DNA from: Oncomelania hupensis | Taxonomy: Eukaryota > Mollusca > Gastropoda > Littorinimorpha > Pomatiopsidae | Reading direction: 5' to 3' | NCBI GenBank assembly: GCA_036898135.1 | Contig: CM072527.1 | Location: 31,430,727 to 31,494,726, forward strand | DNA: 64,000 nucleotides | Made by a program: the position numbers and the translations under genes | Shown here: piece by piece, positions 27,401-38,200 of the stretch | Numbering within the stretch: the first letter of the stretch is position 1 | Layout of the letters: each line of letters begins with the position of its first letter | Notes under the pieces: model-generated | What the model was told of the DNA's origin: nothing | The model's database searches: none | What the model saw: only the letters and a program-made list of their open reading frames with translations

Positions 27401-29916
27401 GACCAGTCATCTACCTATTTTCTTAAAAACTCTTCAGGGACAACGCTCCTCATTTGTGTGTGAGGTCTGTTGGATCAGCTTGGGAATATTGGACGCTTTC
27501 TGCCAGGTGGTCATGCACTAGGGTTTCCTATGATGTTATTATTTGGCAATGTAGGCATTTTGTATGTATGTGTTTTGTTGATATTTTATCATGTTTGTAT
27601 TCTATTTTGTTTTTGGAAACGAGGGTTCGATAAATTAGAGTATAGCCTCAGCGTCCCCTGCGGGGGATGTCTTTATTGTAAAGTGACTGGCTGGTGGAGT
27701 GCCTTCAGTTTTACCACTAGGGTTGTTTCAGCAGATCTTTTATGCGGATCAGGGGTTGTCTAGTCCTGATTTGGCTCGGAAGAGTCCGCTGGACCTAAAG
27801 CAATAATAATGTAATCAGTAAACTCCAGTCCCTAGCTCTCTTTAGGCGACACACCTTTATCACTTGTGTTGTGCACACACTGAATTGTTGTCTACTGTGT
27901 GGGTGTCTGTATCACTTGTGTTGTGCACACACTGGTTGTCTACTGTGTGGGTGTCTGTATCACTTGTGTTGTGCACACACTGAATTGTTGTCTACTGTGT
28001 GGGTGTCTGTATCACTTGTGTTGTGCACACACTGGTTGTCTACTGTGTGGGTGTCTGTATCACTTGTGTTGTGCACACACTGAATTGTTGTCTACTGTGT
28101 GGGTGTCTGTATCACTTGTGTTGTGCACACACTGGTTGTCTACTGTGTGGGTGTCTGTATCACTTGTGTTGTGCACACACTGAATTGTTGTCTACTGTGT
28201 GGGTGTCTGTATCACTTGTGTTGTGCACACTGGTTGTCTACTGTGTGGGTGTCTGTATCACTTGTGTTGTGCACACACTGAATTGTTGTCTACTGTGTGG
28301 GTGTCTGTATCACTTGTGTTGTGCACACACTGGTTGTCTACTGTGTGGGTGTCTGTATCACTTGTGTTGTGCACACACTGAATTGTTGTCTACTGTGTGG
28401 GTGTCTGTATCACTTGTGTTGTGCACACACTGGTTGTCTACTGTGTGGCTGTCTGTATCACTTGTGTTGTGCACACACTGAATTTTTGTCTACTGTGTGG
28501 CTGTCTGTATCACTTGTGTTGTGCACACACTGAATTTTTGTCTACTGTGTGGCTGTCTGTATCACTTGTGTTGTGCACACACTGAATTGTTGTCTACTGT
28601 GTGGGTGTCTGTATCACTTGTGTTGTGCACACACTGAATTGTTGTCTACTGTGTGGGTGTGTGTATCACTTGTGTTGTGCACACACTGAATTGTTGTCTA
28701 CTGTGTGGGTGTGTGTATCACTTGTGTTGTGCACACACTGAATTGTTGTCTACTGTGTGGGTGTGTGTATCACTTGTGTTGTGCACACACTGAATTGTTG
28801 TCTACTGTGTGGGTGTCTGTATCACTTGTGTTGTGCACACACTGAATTTTTGTCTACTGTGTGGCTGTCTGTATCACTTGTGTTGTGCACACACTGAATT
28901 GTTGTCTACTGTGTGGGTGTGTGTATCACTTGTGTTGTGCACACACTGAATTGTTGTCTTCTGTGTGGGTGTCTGTATCACTTGTGTTGTGCACACACTG
29001 AATTGTTGTCTACTGTGTGGGTGTCTGTATCACTTGTGTTGTGCACACACTGAATTGTTGTCTACTGTGTGGGTGTCTGTATCACTTGTGTTGTGCACAC
29101 ACTGAATTGTTGTCTACTGTGTGGGTGTCTGTATCACTTGTGTTGTGCACACACTGAATTGTTGTCTACTGTGTGGGTGTCTGTATCACTTGTGTTGTGC
29201 ACACACTGAATTGTTGTCTACTGTGTGGGTGTGTGTATCACTTGTGTTGTGCACACACTGAATTGTTGTCTACTGTGTGGGTGTGTGTATCACTTGTGTT
29301 GTGCACACACTGAATTGTTGTCTACTGTGTGGGTGTCTGTATCACTTGTGTTGTGCACACACTGAATTGTTGTCTACTGTGTGGGTGTCTGTATCACTTG
29401 TGTTGTGCACACACTGAATTGTTGTCTACTGTGTGGGTGTCTGTATCACTTGTGTTGTGCACACACTGAATTGTTGTCTACTGTGTGGCTGTCTGTGCAG
29501 AGCTGGCCGTAGGGTTTTACGCTGATTGCGGGACAAAACCGTTTCACGATCTAGAACTGAAGGTCGGCGAGCCGGTGCTGTTCAGCCGCGTGCTGACCAA
29601 CGTGGGCAATGCCTACAATCACGCCACCGGCGTCTTCACTGCTCCGGTGTCCGGCCTATACACCTTCCAGCTGCACATCATCGGCGGTTTGCACAAGGGC
29701 TACGGCACGTCCGTCAGTATCACGATGGAAGGGACTTTTCTGGCGGCGGCCCACGCTAAGGGCGCACATATTGACAGAGACGACCAAGGCTCCGGCACTG
29801 CCGTCGTCCACCTATCCAAAGGCCAGAAAGTCAACGCGCAGTTCTATGAATATGCACCCACAATTTGGTGTTCCTACCTCACGTCTTTCACGGGTCTCCT
29901 CATTCATGCTGACTGA
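20598..29916 (+). CDS. Secreted coiled-coil C1q-domain protein
   Basis: Three coding exons (20598-21440, 25675-25810, 29501-29916) join in frame to 464 residues ending TGA at 29914-29916. The N terminus MRRLVSFVVCLVVATSAAAQ is a clear signal peptide. Residues about 20-280 are Gln-rich coiled coil, including about four full 39-residue repeats (MNQDT.LLLG..IQ.QG..IQ.QEDT.QSLQ.RLD.DE). Exon 2 adds 45 more coiled-coil residues. The last exon is one C1q domain of about 138 residues, with VGFYADCG, LFSRVLTNVGNAYNHATGVFTAP and SGLYTFQL near its start and SFTGLLIHAD at its end. Such proteins are expanded in molluscs and serve as secreted, trimer-forming lectin-like or immune recognition proteins; the specific role here is unknown. 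The ATG at 20598 was chosen because it starts the signal peptide; an acceptor-like CCACGCAG at 20580 suggests an upstream non-coding exon. Confidence 0.9.
23030..23095 (-). repeat. tRNA-like SINE head
   Basis: On the minus strand the sequence reads CCGTAGCACAGTGGTAGAGC, then GTTTGCCTGATACACC, then AAGTTCGAATCCCC. These fit pol III A-box (TAGCACAGTGG) and B-box (GTTCGAATCC) spacing. The acceptor-stem ends are not complementary, so a functional tRNA is unlikely. Confidence 0.55.
23569..24236 (+). repeat. Direct repeat pair of about 70 bp
   Basis: Both 23569-23640 and 24160-24236 contain CGACCGGTTCACGCTTGGG and AGAGAGATTG.CTACCTT.CA, followed by TTTGT.GG.TAGTC. The identity is high. The sequence between includes a GGGTC microsatellite. 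It may be one repeat unit duplicated or two insertions. Confidence 0.6.
23920..23942 (+). repeat. GGGTC pentanucleotide run, G-quadruplex motif
   Basis: Five GGG tracts are separated by two-base TC spacers. This fits the canonical G-quadruplex rule on the plus strand. Confidence 0.8.
24728..25250 (+). repeat. 0.5-kb intronic repeat, copy 1
   Basis: It matches 27238-27790 in order. Shared blocks include GGGGTGCCGGGGGTTTCAG, TTCTTCTTCGCTAGAC, TTGGGAATATTGGACGC and TTTCTGCCAGGTGGTCA, TAGGGTTGTTTC and GATCTTTTATGCGGATCAGG. Copies 1 and 2 flank exon 2 of the C1q gene in the same orientation. A shared end near the exon has no tail or terminal repeats that I can define. Confidence 0.75.
25675..25810 (+). 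CDS. C1q-protein exon 2: coiled-coil extension
   Basis: The exon lies between CCCCCGCAG and AAAG|GTAAAG and is 136 nt. It encodes AREDLQNNTIDGLQATLQYH, then QLAQQQESAISMLQTSVQQF. The same Gln-rich heptad style and compatible phases (0 in, 1 out) tie it to exon 1 and the C1q exon. Confidence 0.85.
27005..27141. repeat. Long hairpin palindrome
   Basis: The arms 27022-27058 and 27088-27124 are perfect 37-bp inverted repeats around a 29-bp spacer. The pairing extends imperfectly outward for about 13 to 17 more bases (GCATCACAGGCACTTG against CCAGCGCCTGTGACCTGC). It lies in C1q intron 2. Confidence 0.9.
27238..27790 (+). repeat. 0.5-kb intronic repeat, copy 2
   Basis: This is the second copy of the unit at 24728-25250, with roughly 85-90 percent identity by eye and a few short insertions. 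The frames 27086-27463 and 27470-27763 are by-products of this repeat. Confidence 0.75.
27855..29499 (+). repeat. Minisatellite of 48- and 52-bp units (about 32 copies)
   Basis: The unit reads TGTATCACTTGTGTTGTGCA, CACACTGAATTGTTGTCTAC, TGTGTGGGTGTC. From 27855 to about 28460 a 52-bp unit alternates with a 48-bp unit lacking AATT, giving a 100-bp higher-order dimer. From there to 29499 only 52-bp units occur, with a few variant sites (GGGTGTC, GGCTGTC, GGGTGTG). The array ends exactly at the acceptor of the C1q exon. Long frames inside are repeat artefacts. Confidence 0.95.
29501..29916 (+). CDS. C1q-protein exon 3: C1q domain
   Basis: The exon starts after CTGTGCAG, and its first two bases complete a Glu codon. 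It encodes the whole C1q jelly-roll domain and the stop. The acceptor lies at the very edge of the minisatellite that fills the preceding intron. GC content is high (about 58 percent by eye) compared with its surroundings. Confidence 0.93.
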
Positions 29917-30162
29917 CACAGGCCGGCAGTGTGATGACGTATCCCACACCAGCGAACAGTATCGATAACTCACCATATGCCACAACAGGAACAAACATTA
30001 GCTAACCGATATCTCACGATGGCAGTGTCCATCAAAACTGACAGATCTTCTTGCCATAAGTTTGGTGTGTTATGTTTGAAGCGAACTTCCCCGATATTTT
30101 GAAGTTGTAAAATGATCGACACTGTCCATTACTAAGTCAATTGGTCTGCCTACTGATTTAAT

Positions 30163-30168
30163 AATAAA
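30163..30168 (+). other. Candidate polyadenylation signal of the C1q gene
   Basis: AATAAA lies about 247 nt after the stop, followed by a GT run at about 30194-30222 that could act as the GU-rich downstream element. Confidence 0.55.
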
Positions 30169-30191
30169 TAACAATTCTATAAACTTATTTT

Positions 30192-30199
<8 letters not shown>

Positions 30200-30222
<23 letters not shown>

Positions 30223-31631
30223 CACTTGAATAAAGGCACAAATGGGTAGCAGACCTTGTCTTTCTTAGTAACAAATGGGTTTATTTGCTTGGAACCCACT
30301 TTTTTTCCAGGAACCCACTTATTTCTAAGTGCACGGGAGTGCTCTTTTAGTGCATGGGAGTGCAGTTGTAGTGCATGAGATTTAAGTACAAGGGAGTGCT
30401 CTATCTGGGATGGAGAAAATACAGTGAATTTTCGGAGAAATTTTGAAGAAAGTTTGACCTATTTCGTCACCTATAGGAGACGAACTAGTCAACTTTTTAG
30501 ACAGAAAGAGCCAATTTTGCATTAGATTCCTACATTTCTAGAAGAAGTTTGCTCTCTTTCCGTCAAAAAAATAACTTTCCGATTCCTACATTCTTAAAGA
30601 AACCCAGTTCTGATGTATTGCAAATATGCGTGTGTGTGTGTGTGTGAATAACAAACGCCTTGTTCTGATCACAAGGGCATTACCTACAGTTTGAGTTCCA
30701 GTATCTACACAATTTAGGTGCTTGTATCTGATAGCGTGTACGTACGGAATACATAGTGTATTGATACAGGCACTCAGATCGTGGATTGCACACATGTTCT
30801 AATAAAATGAACAGGGCACAGAAAAAGCAATAGTCTTTTTAAGTTTATTATTATTCTGTCACACGGCTTAAACAATAAACTAATACCTATACAATTAAAT
30901 AGAAGTGCTGACCAAATGAAGAAAAAAAGTCTTAGATCAAACACGCACACATAATATGTATGCATTCATATTTGGTGAACGAGAGAGGATAGATATACAT
31001 TATACACGTCTATCCTCTCTTGTTCACACAATATGAATCAACAAAGAGGAGAAATTCATAATTATTGCAAACAAAAGGTTTTCAACAAGGAATACAAATC
31101 AACCGCAAGAAATATGCATCAAGACTCCAAATTTACTGGAAGTTTGTATACCGATTCAGTAAGCAAAAGTCATGCTTGATAGATTTTAAAAAAAAATTAA
31201 TTAGCCAAAAACCAAGATTTAAATTTTTATTTGTTTTCGAGGGACCAATGATCAAGGGAGAGAATCTCCCCCCTTTTTTTTTCTTTTTCTGCAACTAGTA
31301 TAGCGGCCAATAATCAAGGGAGAAAATCATTCTATTCTATATATTATAGTTATATTCTATAACTAGTAGAGTGACCAATAATCAAGGCAGAGAATCTCCC
31401 ATTTTTGTTAAAAATCTAACCAACCAACCAGTCACAAGAGACAAAACTTCTCATGTGGTGTTTGTGTCATAGAAGATGACCTCGTCAGTGTATCAGAGCT
31501 GGGCTTGCTGAAAATTATGTGTGACTGATTTTCCACACTATTTGAGTTGTACACACACTTTTTGTCTCCTTTGTCCAATTCTCGCCTGCTGTCACTTTTA
31601 ATTACAAATACCATAAATGTAAATGTATTTT

Positions 31632-31674
<43 letters not shown>

Positions 31675-33313
31675 TCTCGATCCTCTCTCTCTCTTCTCTC
31701 TCTCATACACAACACACCCAAACTCAAAACACACACATACATATTCACACACACAACTTATATTCACTCGCGTGAGCACACACACACACACATCCCAAGT
31801 ACATTTCACATCCAAACCAAAAAAATAAGAAAACTCAAAACTTTTTAATAATTTCATTTATCAACAGATCTGGCAGAAAATATGAAAGAACTAAAATATG
31901 TATAATTATATCAAATTCCACATAAAATGGCAAACAATTCATTGCGGTCAATAACCAACAATACACACACCTCTATCCATAACAAGAATGACATGAAAAA
32001 AAAATCAAATTTCTTATAACACCATGCATGTTCTCTCCTAACCGCAAACACCTCATGTCAAAGCGATCATAGCAAATACATCAATGACATGCAGGTATAC
32101 AACAAAACAGTAAATAAAAAAAGACATAAACTTAAAACAAGTTTTGTTTTAAAATATATATGACAAAAATACATATAATTATAACCAAATTAACAAGTTC
32201 CCTTGATTCACTCAGAAACGAAATACAGTAGTAAAATATAACAACCTAATACAATTTTTTTTCCTAACACAACAAGCACGAAGCATCAATTCCAAAACAG
32301 AAACCAGCCTGTAGACATTTTACACTCCTAAACAAATAAAAAAAGATAACAAATAAAAACCACCAAGACGAGTCACATACAAAGCATAACTTGCAAATAT
32401 CTCAAACACAACCTTGCACAGTGCAATAAACTAATTACTTACAAATATAATTTGCAAAAATATTTTCTTAATTTCTTTTATTTATTTATTTTTTTGAAAA
32501 CAACCCTCGTGGTACAATAAATTAAATATACAAACGCTAGTGGCAAAATAATAATGACAAGCAGACAACAAATAGCTTGACGGGCGAAACCTTAATCCCA
32601 GATCCAAATTGTGTCATGGATGCCAACCACTGAACCCCCGCCCTCCACCCTCCCCACCCCACACATTCCCATCCTCTTTACCCTCCCCCAACCCTCTCCT
32701 CCCACCCCTTATTACCTCCACCCCCACCCTACTGCCTATTTTGTGACTGAAACATTCCCTGCCTGTGGTTTTTGGGACCATATTAACTATACACAACTCG
32801 GATAGTTCAACTAGACATATATACGAAAAAACAATAATAAAACGGCAACAAACAAACAAAAAAGCTGTCAACTATTAAACAGGAATTAAACAATCACTTG
32901 GCACAAATGACAGTCAACATTTTCTCTATCAGAGAGGGACCACACGGACAGAATGCACACACATACACATGAATCATTATGTTGACTTGCACACACATCC
33001 ATTTGACAGACACAAAACATGGACATAATTCACCAACCTTCATGCGCACAAATACAGTCTTTCCTTCCATCATTTTCAATTCACAACTCCGACTTTTCCA
33101 GTTCTACAAGCTTTATTTCTTCAGTTTAGAAAAAAAAATCATTTATGTAATCATTTATTTACTCAATTATTTATATATTCATTCATTTTCATGTCACCAC
33201 ACAGCCTGACGTGCGACTCCCCATGGATTTATGAATTGCTTCCCTGACGCATTTCAAATGATGAAACTGGACAAACTGTTATCATAACAAGCTGCACAAT
33301 TTTGCAAACGACA
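30200..33313. other. Intergenic, AT-rich, simple repeats
   Basis: It contains about three units of a GACCAATAATCAAGGGAGAGA repeat at 31240-31400 (spacing about 65 bp) and a CT run at 31633-31670 followed by CA-rich sequence. I saw no exon. The interval could belong to a long 3' UTR of the convergent ABCA2 gene, but nothing here decides it. Confidence 0.45.
30964..31038. repeat. Imperfect hairpin, 30-bp arms
   Basis: The arms 30964-30993 and 31009-31038 pair at 27 of 30 positions around a 15-bp spacer. The core is GTGAAC.AGAGAGGATAGA. No element or gene is attached. Confidence 0.8.
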
Positions 33314-33640
33314 GGTGGTTGAAATGTACCTCTCTACTAAACATCGCTTATAACCACTGTAACAGTAAGTGGCACTGCATTGGCCTGAAACAAAACGTAT
33401 TGTGATCCTTCCGGTGGTACAATTTAAACGCTCGTCTCTCCTGTCACCTCACAGTAAACAGAGCAGCCCATAGTGGCCCATCACCTGACACTGAGTGAAC
33501 AAGTTCAGCTGATGTCGGGCCGTGATGGACTCTTTCTGTGAGATGAAATTACAGATCAGCCATGAAAGTCTGCCGTTGTCAGGATCACAATACAATGTGT
33601 TTGATGCAAAACACAGTAGGGAGTTACTTTTCAAACCACC
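33314..33640. mobile_element. Fold-back MITE, most complete copy (M1)
   Basis: The termini GGTGGTTGAAATGTACCTC and GAGTTACTTTTCAAACCACC are imperfect inverted repeats. Inside are further paired segments: TGTGATCCTTCCGGTGGTAC against the GTCAGGATCACAATAC region, and AGCCCATAGTGGCCCATCAC against CGTGATGG. The whole unit can therefore fold back. It has no coding frame. Confidence 0.75.
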
Positions 33641-34035
33641 CAGAGGACAGGACACCTAACCCTCTCCCACCCCCCTTCCCCTATTGCTTCCCAACCTCCA
33701 CCCCCTCCTTTCCCCTTCCTCCCCTCCTGAAAAAACATGAAGAGATCAAAGCAATGGTTCCACTTGGCACAATGTATTTTGAAAGATCTTTTGAGCACCA
33801 TCATTATAAGCCCTTCAACAGTTCCAGCCCACACTGGAGTTGAAAGGATTCCAAGAAGAGTTTGACAAAGGTAACACATCCTTATATTCTTCTTTGATAA
33901 TACAGTATAAGCAGCCCACTTCTACACACTGAAAGACGATGCTGCACTTCATATGCTATCCCTATATATAGCTTTCATAGTGGACTCTTGGACAGTACGC
34001 TTCACAACAAAATTGTATAGATCTACCAAATGTGG

Positions 34036-34192
34036 TGCGGTATAGACCACCTGCTGCAGTGTTAGATCAGCTGCTGCCGTTTTAGACCACCTGCTGCCGT
34101 ATTAGACCAGCTGGAGCAGTACTAGTCCAGCTGGAGCAGTATTAGACCAGCTGGAGCGGTATGAGACCAGCTGATGCAGTATAGACCAGCTC
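34036..34192 (+). repeat. Short minisatellite of about 21-24 bp with CAGCTG cores
   Basis: About seven units read TTAGACCAGCTGGAGCAGTA with variants (ACCACCTGCTGC, ATCAGCTGCTGC). Most units contain CAGCTG or CACCTG, which are E-box hexamers. Confidence 0.8.
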
Positions 34193-34289
34193 ATTTGCGA
34201 CAGTAGGGAGAGCTAAATGCCACTGAATGAGCAGGAGTCATCTGTGAACCCAGCCATTTGTCCTACTTTTGCTGGAAGATCAGGAGATT

Positions 34290-34435
34290 GAATACAAATT
34301 GTATTCAGTTGTCTGGGCGTCAGACAATGCCCCCAAAGGCTGTTGGTGGGCAACCCAGGCGGCTTGAGTTAGAACCTGTATCAGTCGGCGCCTTCAGCAG
34401 CTATTTGAGATCAAAACGCGCTATGGTTAAATAAT
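34290..34435 (+). repeat. Dispersed SINE-like repeat (AGCGCCTTGAGCAGCTC family)
   Basis: It shares GCTTGAGTTAGA.CCTG.ATCAG, C.G.CGCCTT.AGCAGCT and a GCGCTAT end with copies at 38110-38200 and 59820-60040 (plus) and 45615-45840 (minus). The family's 3' end resembles the A/GCGCTATATAAA tails common in invertebrate SINE-like repeats. Confidence 0.6.
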
Positions 34436-35127
34436 GGTTAAATAAATATAAAATATTTAATTTTGAACAAAGCCAAAACATTGAGGTTTCTTTTTCTTCT
34501 TGTTATGTATTATAATCAGTATGAACAGAGAACTTTATTCTCTCCACAAACTCTTTTGTCTTTAGTTATGGATCTGTTTATGTTTATAAATATATCACAT
34601 TTACAACCTTCACAAATTACAAAGGTTTCAATCACAGTAATGATCGAAATATAATTTAAAATCAATAATATTTGGGCATTCACTGTGTTAATTTTTAACA
34701 TTTAAAATATTTTTCAATTGCATATACATTTTCCAACAGTTTAATAAATAATATCCGCGTTTGCTTCACAGCTCAATGTTGTTTTTTGTTTTTACAAAAA
34801 AAAATGAAATGTCAAATTATTTTGGCTTTTATCACAAAAAGATTAACATTCTGGCACTTTTAATTGTGATATCACAATAAATCCTTACTTCCTGGCAGGG
34901 AGATAAATCTCCTCAAACCCCTTCCCTCCCTTTCCCCCTTCCACACACCTAACCCCAGCCACACCCTACTCCCCGTCCTCACCCCCACCTAAAATTGCAT
35001 GTGTGTAGGAGGGGGGGTCTCAAAGATGTTTTTCAAGGCATGTAGTATGTACAGCTACCATCAATTATCTGTTCACAACTGTATTTCCCTTTGGCTCCAT
35101 TCCTGTGGACAGTAGGGAAAAGGATTA

Positions 35128-35165
35128 AAAAAAAAAAAAAAAAAAAAAGCCGGAATTCCGGATTC
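35128..35165 (+). other. Poly-A run followed by a CCGGAATTCCGG palindrome
   Basis: About 22 A residues are followed directly by GCCGGAATTCCGGATTCC. The flanks on both sides look like ordinary AT-rich genomic DNA. Confidence 0.7.
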
Positions 35166-36715
35166 CTGGCATGGCCTATAGTCTCTCGCACTCACGATAT
35201 TGAAGCAAAATATCCATATTCAACTTCCACCACACAAAACATACTGCAATAACAATTTTAAAACAACAACAACAAAACAACAAAAAAAACTAAATCACAA
35301 TACAACAACAACAAGAAATGTTTTGCCAACTGAAAAACCACAACTTAATCATTTAATTTATGGACCCAAAAAAATCCACAAGGATGAATTTGGGCAGAGG
35401 GGGGAGGGAGGATCACAAAAATAAAGAAAGAAAAAAAATTGCTGGGAAAAACAATCACAAAAAATGAATTCGCTACGAGAAAACATTAACAAAACTGAAT
35501 TAGCTGAAAACCTGAATTTTGTCTTTGTATTCCAGAGGAATATATGTGCCAGCACAAATGTAGAAATGACAATATACTACAACAAGCCGTAAGCTATACA
35601 CTCCCGTGATCAATGCCAGACAACCTAAGGAGATAGTTATCATAGTGTTACAAAACAGACTGGAACATGAGTTCTAATTGTTAAAATATACACTTGACTA
35701 CATCCAAACATAAGAACAAGAGCCACAATAATAATTATAATTTAAGTTCACAAAGAGAGAATACAAAGTGATAACTCTGCTCCCCCCTTCCCACCTTCCC
35801 CAAAAAATTTGTATTTTGCAAACTATTGTGAATAATAGTGCAACAAACATGAAATTCGTTTCAAATTTCAATAGCCAATGACAAAATCCATTACATAAAG
35901 AATGGCATTTTCTGTTTTTTATTTTTTATTTTCTGTTTACTGTATATACATTCTACTACAACAGAAATAGTCTTTTATTAGTTATCTGAGCAGTGCTGGT
36001 TAACCCTCTGACAGTCCAAAACCGAAGACAGTGTTTGTGTACCTACTCACAACACAACATCAAGTCTCACAAGCACTGAAGTCGCATTTCTGCGCCAGGC
36101 GACCCATGGGAGATAACTGAGCCACTAGCGACTGGAGTATGTGTTATCTCCCCTGGGTAGTATCGTCGCAGACTGAACACTCCAGCCTCTAACCCTCTCC
36201 CTACAGGTCACATTAATACCACATGGAGGGGGGGGGGGGTAATAGGGTTAATTATGCCTGTCAAAATTCCTTACCAGTGATCATAAACGATTTTTTTTTT
36301 AAAGACTAGTGCATACAATTATAGAATGTATACAGTATCTCAGTTTCAGAGTAATGCATATTATACAGAAAGAGAAGAAGAAAGAAAAAGGAAGCAGAAA
36401 AAAAAAGAAGGAAGAAGAATAACAGATAAAAAGCAGCACAAAAAACACTAAGTAAATCATCGTTTCTAAAAAACAAAGTCGTAAAAGAGGAAAATTAAAA
36501 AAATAAAATGTGACTTAAAAAAACAAGTTGTTTACCTTTTGATGTATTTGTCAAATCTAAGTAAATTTAAACAAAATTTGTAAACCTTCTCTGCCAAACA
36601 TAGAAATTATTATTTACCACTGTAAAAAGTATTTCTTCAATAAATTGTATATAAGCAAAATAAATCTGAAAAAAAAATCTGCCGTTCATATTATTATTGT
36701 TATTATCATTATTAT

Positions 36716-36803
36716 TAACCGTTTGATAGCTAATGACGAAATAAGTCGTCATACAATAGTGTGGCGAAATATGTCAATGCACTTCAAGTATATTGATAGC
36801 ATC

Positions 36804-36860
<57 letters not shown>

Positions 36861-36945
36861 CATTATTATTATCATTATTATTATCATTATTATTAACCCA
36901 TTGACTGCTTATGATAAGATAAGTCGTCACGCAATAGCTTTTTAT
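36716..36945 (+). repeat. ATT microsatellite between two copies of a 50-bp sequence
   Basis: TTATTAACC..TTGA...TAATGA..AATAAGTCGTCA is found at 36712-36760 and again at 36891-36935. Between the two lies a long ATT/ATC run (36805-36895). Frames of poly-Ile, poly-Tyr and poly-Asn come from this run. Confidence 0.75.
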
Positions 36946-37059
36946 CCAATTACTTCGTATCTCGTCATTATCATCGAGACGTTGTTTTTTCTCAGTATAT
37001 TTAAATGGTGGGCAACACAATTCCATTCTAGTTGGGTATGATATCCCTTTTCATTAGCA

Positions 37060-37860
37060 GGTGCCGTCATTAATATTTGCTTAGACTATTTAACTCTCTT
37101 CTGGCTGGACTTCCTTCCTCTTCTGTTCATCTGCTCCAACATGTTCAGAACTCAGCTGCTCGTCTGCTTCTCCAAAAGAAAAAAAAGTCTGATCATATCA
37201 GACCCTTTCTACATTCTCTCCATTGGCTTCCTGTATATCCGAGGATTACCTACAAAATCTGTACTTTCTGTTACAAGTGCATTGCCCGGCCTTTCTACCT
37301 CAACCAGAACATTCACTCCTACAAGCCATCTAGAAATCTTTGTTCTTTCTCCGACACTCTCAGTCTCAGATCATATACCCTGCTACAAACTCTCCTCTGC
37401 AAGCTGTCGATTTTTCTTAATTAGTGCTTGGTCTTTCAACTTGGAGCTCTCTTCCTCTCCCTCTTCTCAGTTCTCCAGCACAGCCATTTTCAATTCCACC
37501 TTAAAAACTCATCTCTTTCCTTTAAAAAATGTCTGATCACATTTCCCATCACCAGCATCATTCCTTCTTTTGTGATTCAGACCACTGCGTCACACCGCAC
37601 GCCCCTACCCCCCTCACTCCTTTGTTGCTCTCCTCTCCACACTCCCTCCCTCGTCTTTTATATTTTACTTGTAAATATTCTTTTTCACGTTTGTGCCGTT
37701 TCTTTGCATAGTTTATCAGTGTCTTGGTTTTGTTTCACTTCTTTTCGTATGGATTTCGATTTTAACGTTAAGTATAAATGCGTGAGAACTGCGCTTTGAA
37801 CTGATGTTATTACGGGGAAAAAAAAGCGCTACATAAATACCCTTATTATTATTATTATGA
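37060..37860 (+). mobile_element. LINE remnant, RT C-terminal tail region
   Basis: Two overlapping frames encode the conserved tail found after many non-LTR RT domains: [43 protein letters not shown] and CIARPFYLNQ. A KTHLFPLK-like end follows in another frame. After the coding part comes AAGCGCTACATAAATACCC followed by a TTA run at 37846-37860, probably the element's 3' end. The copy is frameshifted and 5'-truncated. Confidence 0.7.
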
Positions 37861-38109
37861 CTATTAATACTATTATTATTATATTTAAGTAGGCAAAAGA
37901 GGTAATTAATTATGGATTTACTTTGCATTCAGAAAGAAAACAAAAAGACATTGCACATGACATTGACTGTGTTAAGTATTGAAACAAATTCTCCAATCAC
38001 TATGATGGCGTCAACAAAGTTCAATAACTCTACATTCAAGTTTGCTAGTTTGTTGGGTTTTTTTAATAAAGAAAAAATACTTGGATTGTGCTCAGTTGTT
38101 TGGAGCGAT

Positions 38110-38200
38110 AGAACAATGCACCTATGGGTGCAGGTTGGCACCTTAGGTAGCTTGAGTTAGACCCTGCATCAGCCAGCGCCTTGAGCAGCTCTTGAGCTTG
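38110..38200 (+). repeat. Dispersed SINE-like repeat copy
   Basis: GCTTGAGTTAGACCCTGCAT, CAGCCAGCGCCTTGAGCAGC and TCTTGAG match the copy at 34290-34435. The sequence from 38210 to 39285 is AT- and C-rich without a gene. Confidence 0.6.

Noticed and set aside
27871..28585. Overlapping Cys/Val/Leu-rich frames of up to 160 codons
   Set aside because: All are translations of the minisatellite in several frames, with period-locked sequence and no splice or start context.
27853..29499. CRISPR-like array
   Set aside because: The units are contiguous without unique spacers, and the sequence is eukaryotic intron, so it is a minisatellite.
36645..37041. Poly-Tyr, poly-Ile and poly-Asn frames
   Set aside because: They are products of the ATT microsatellite in three frames.
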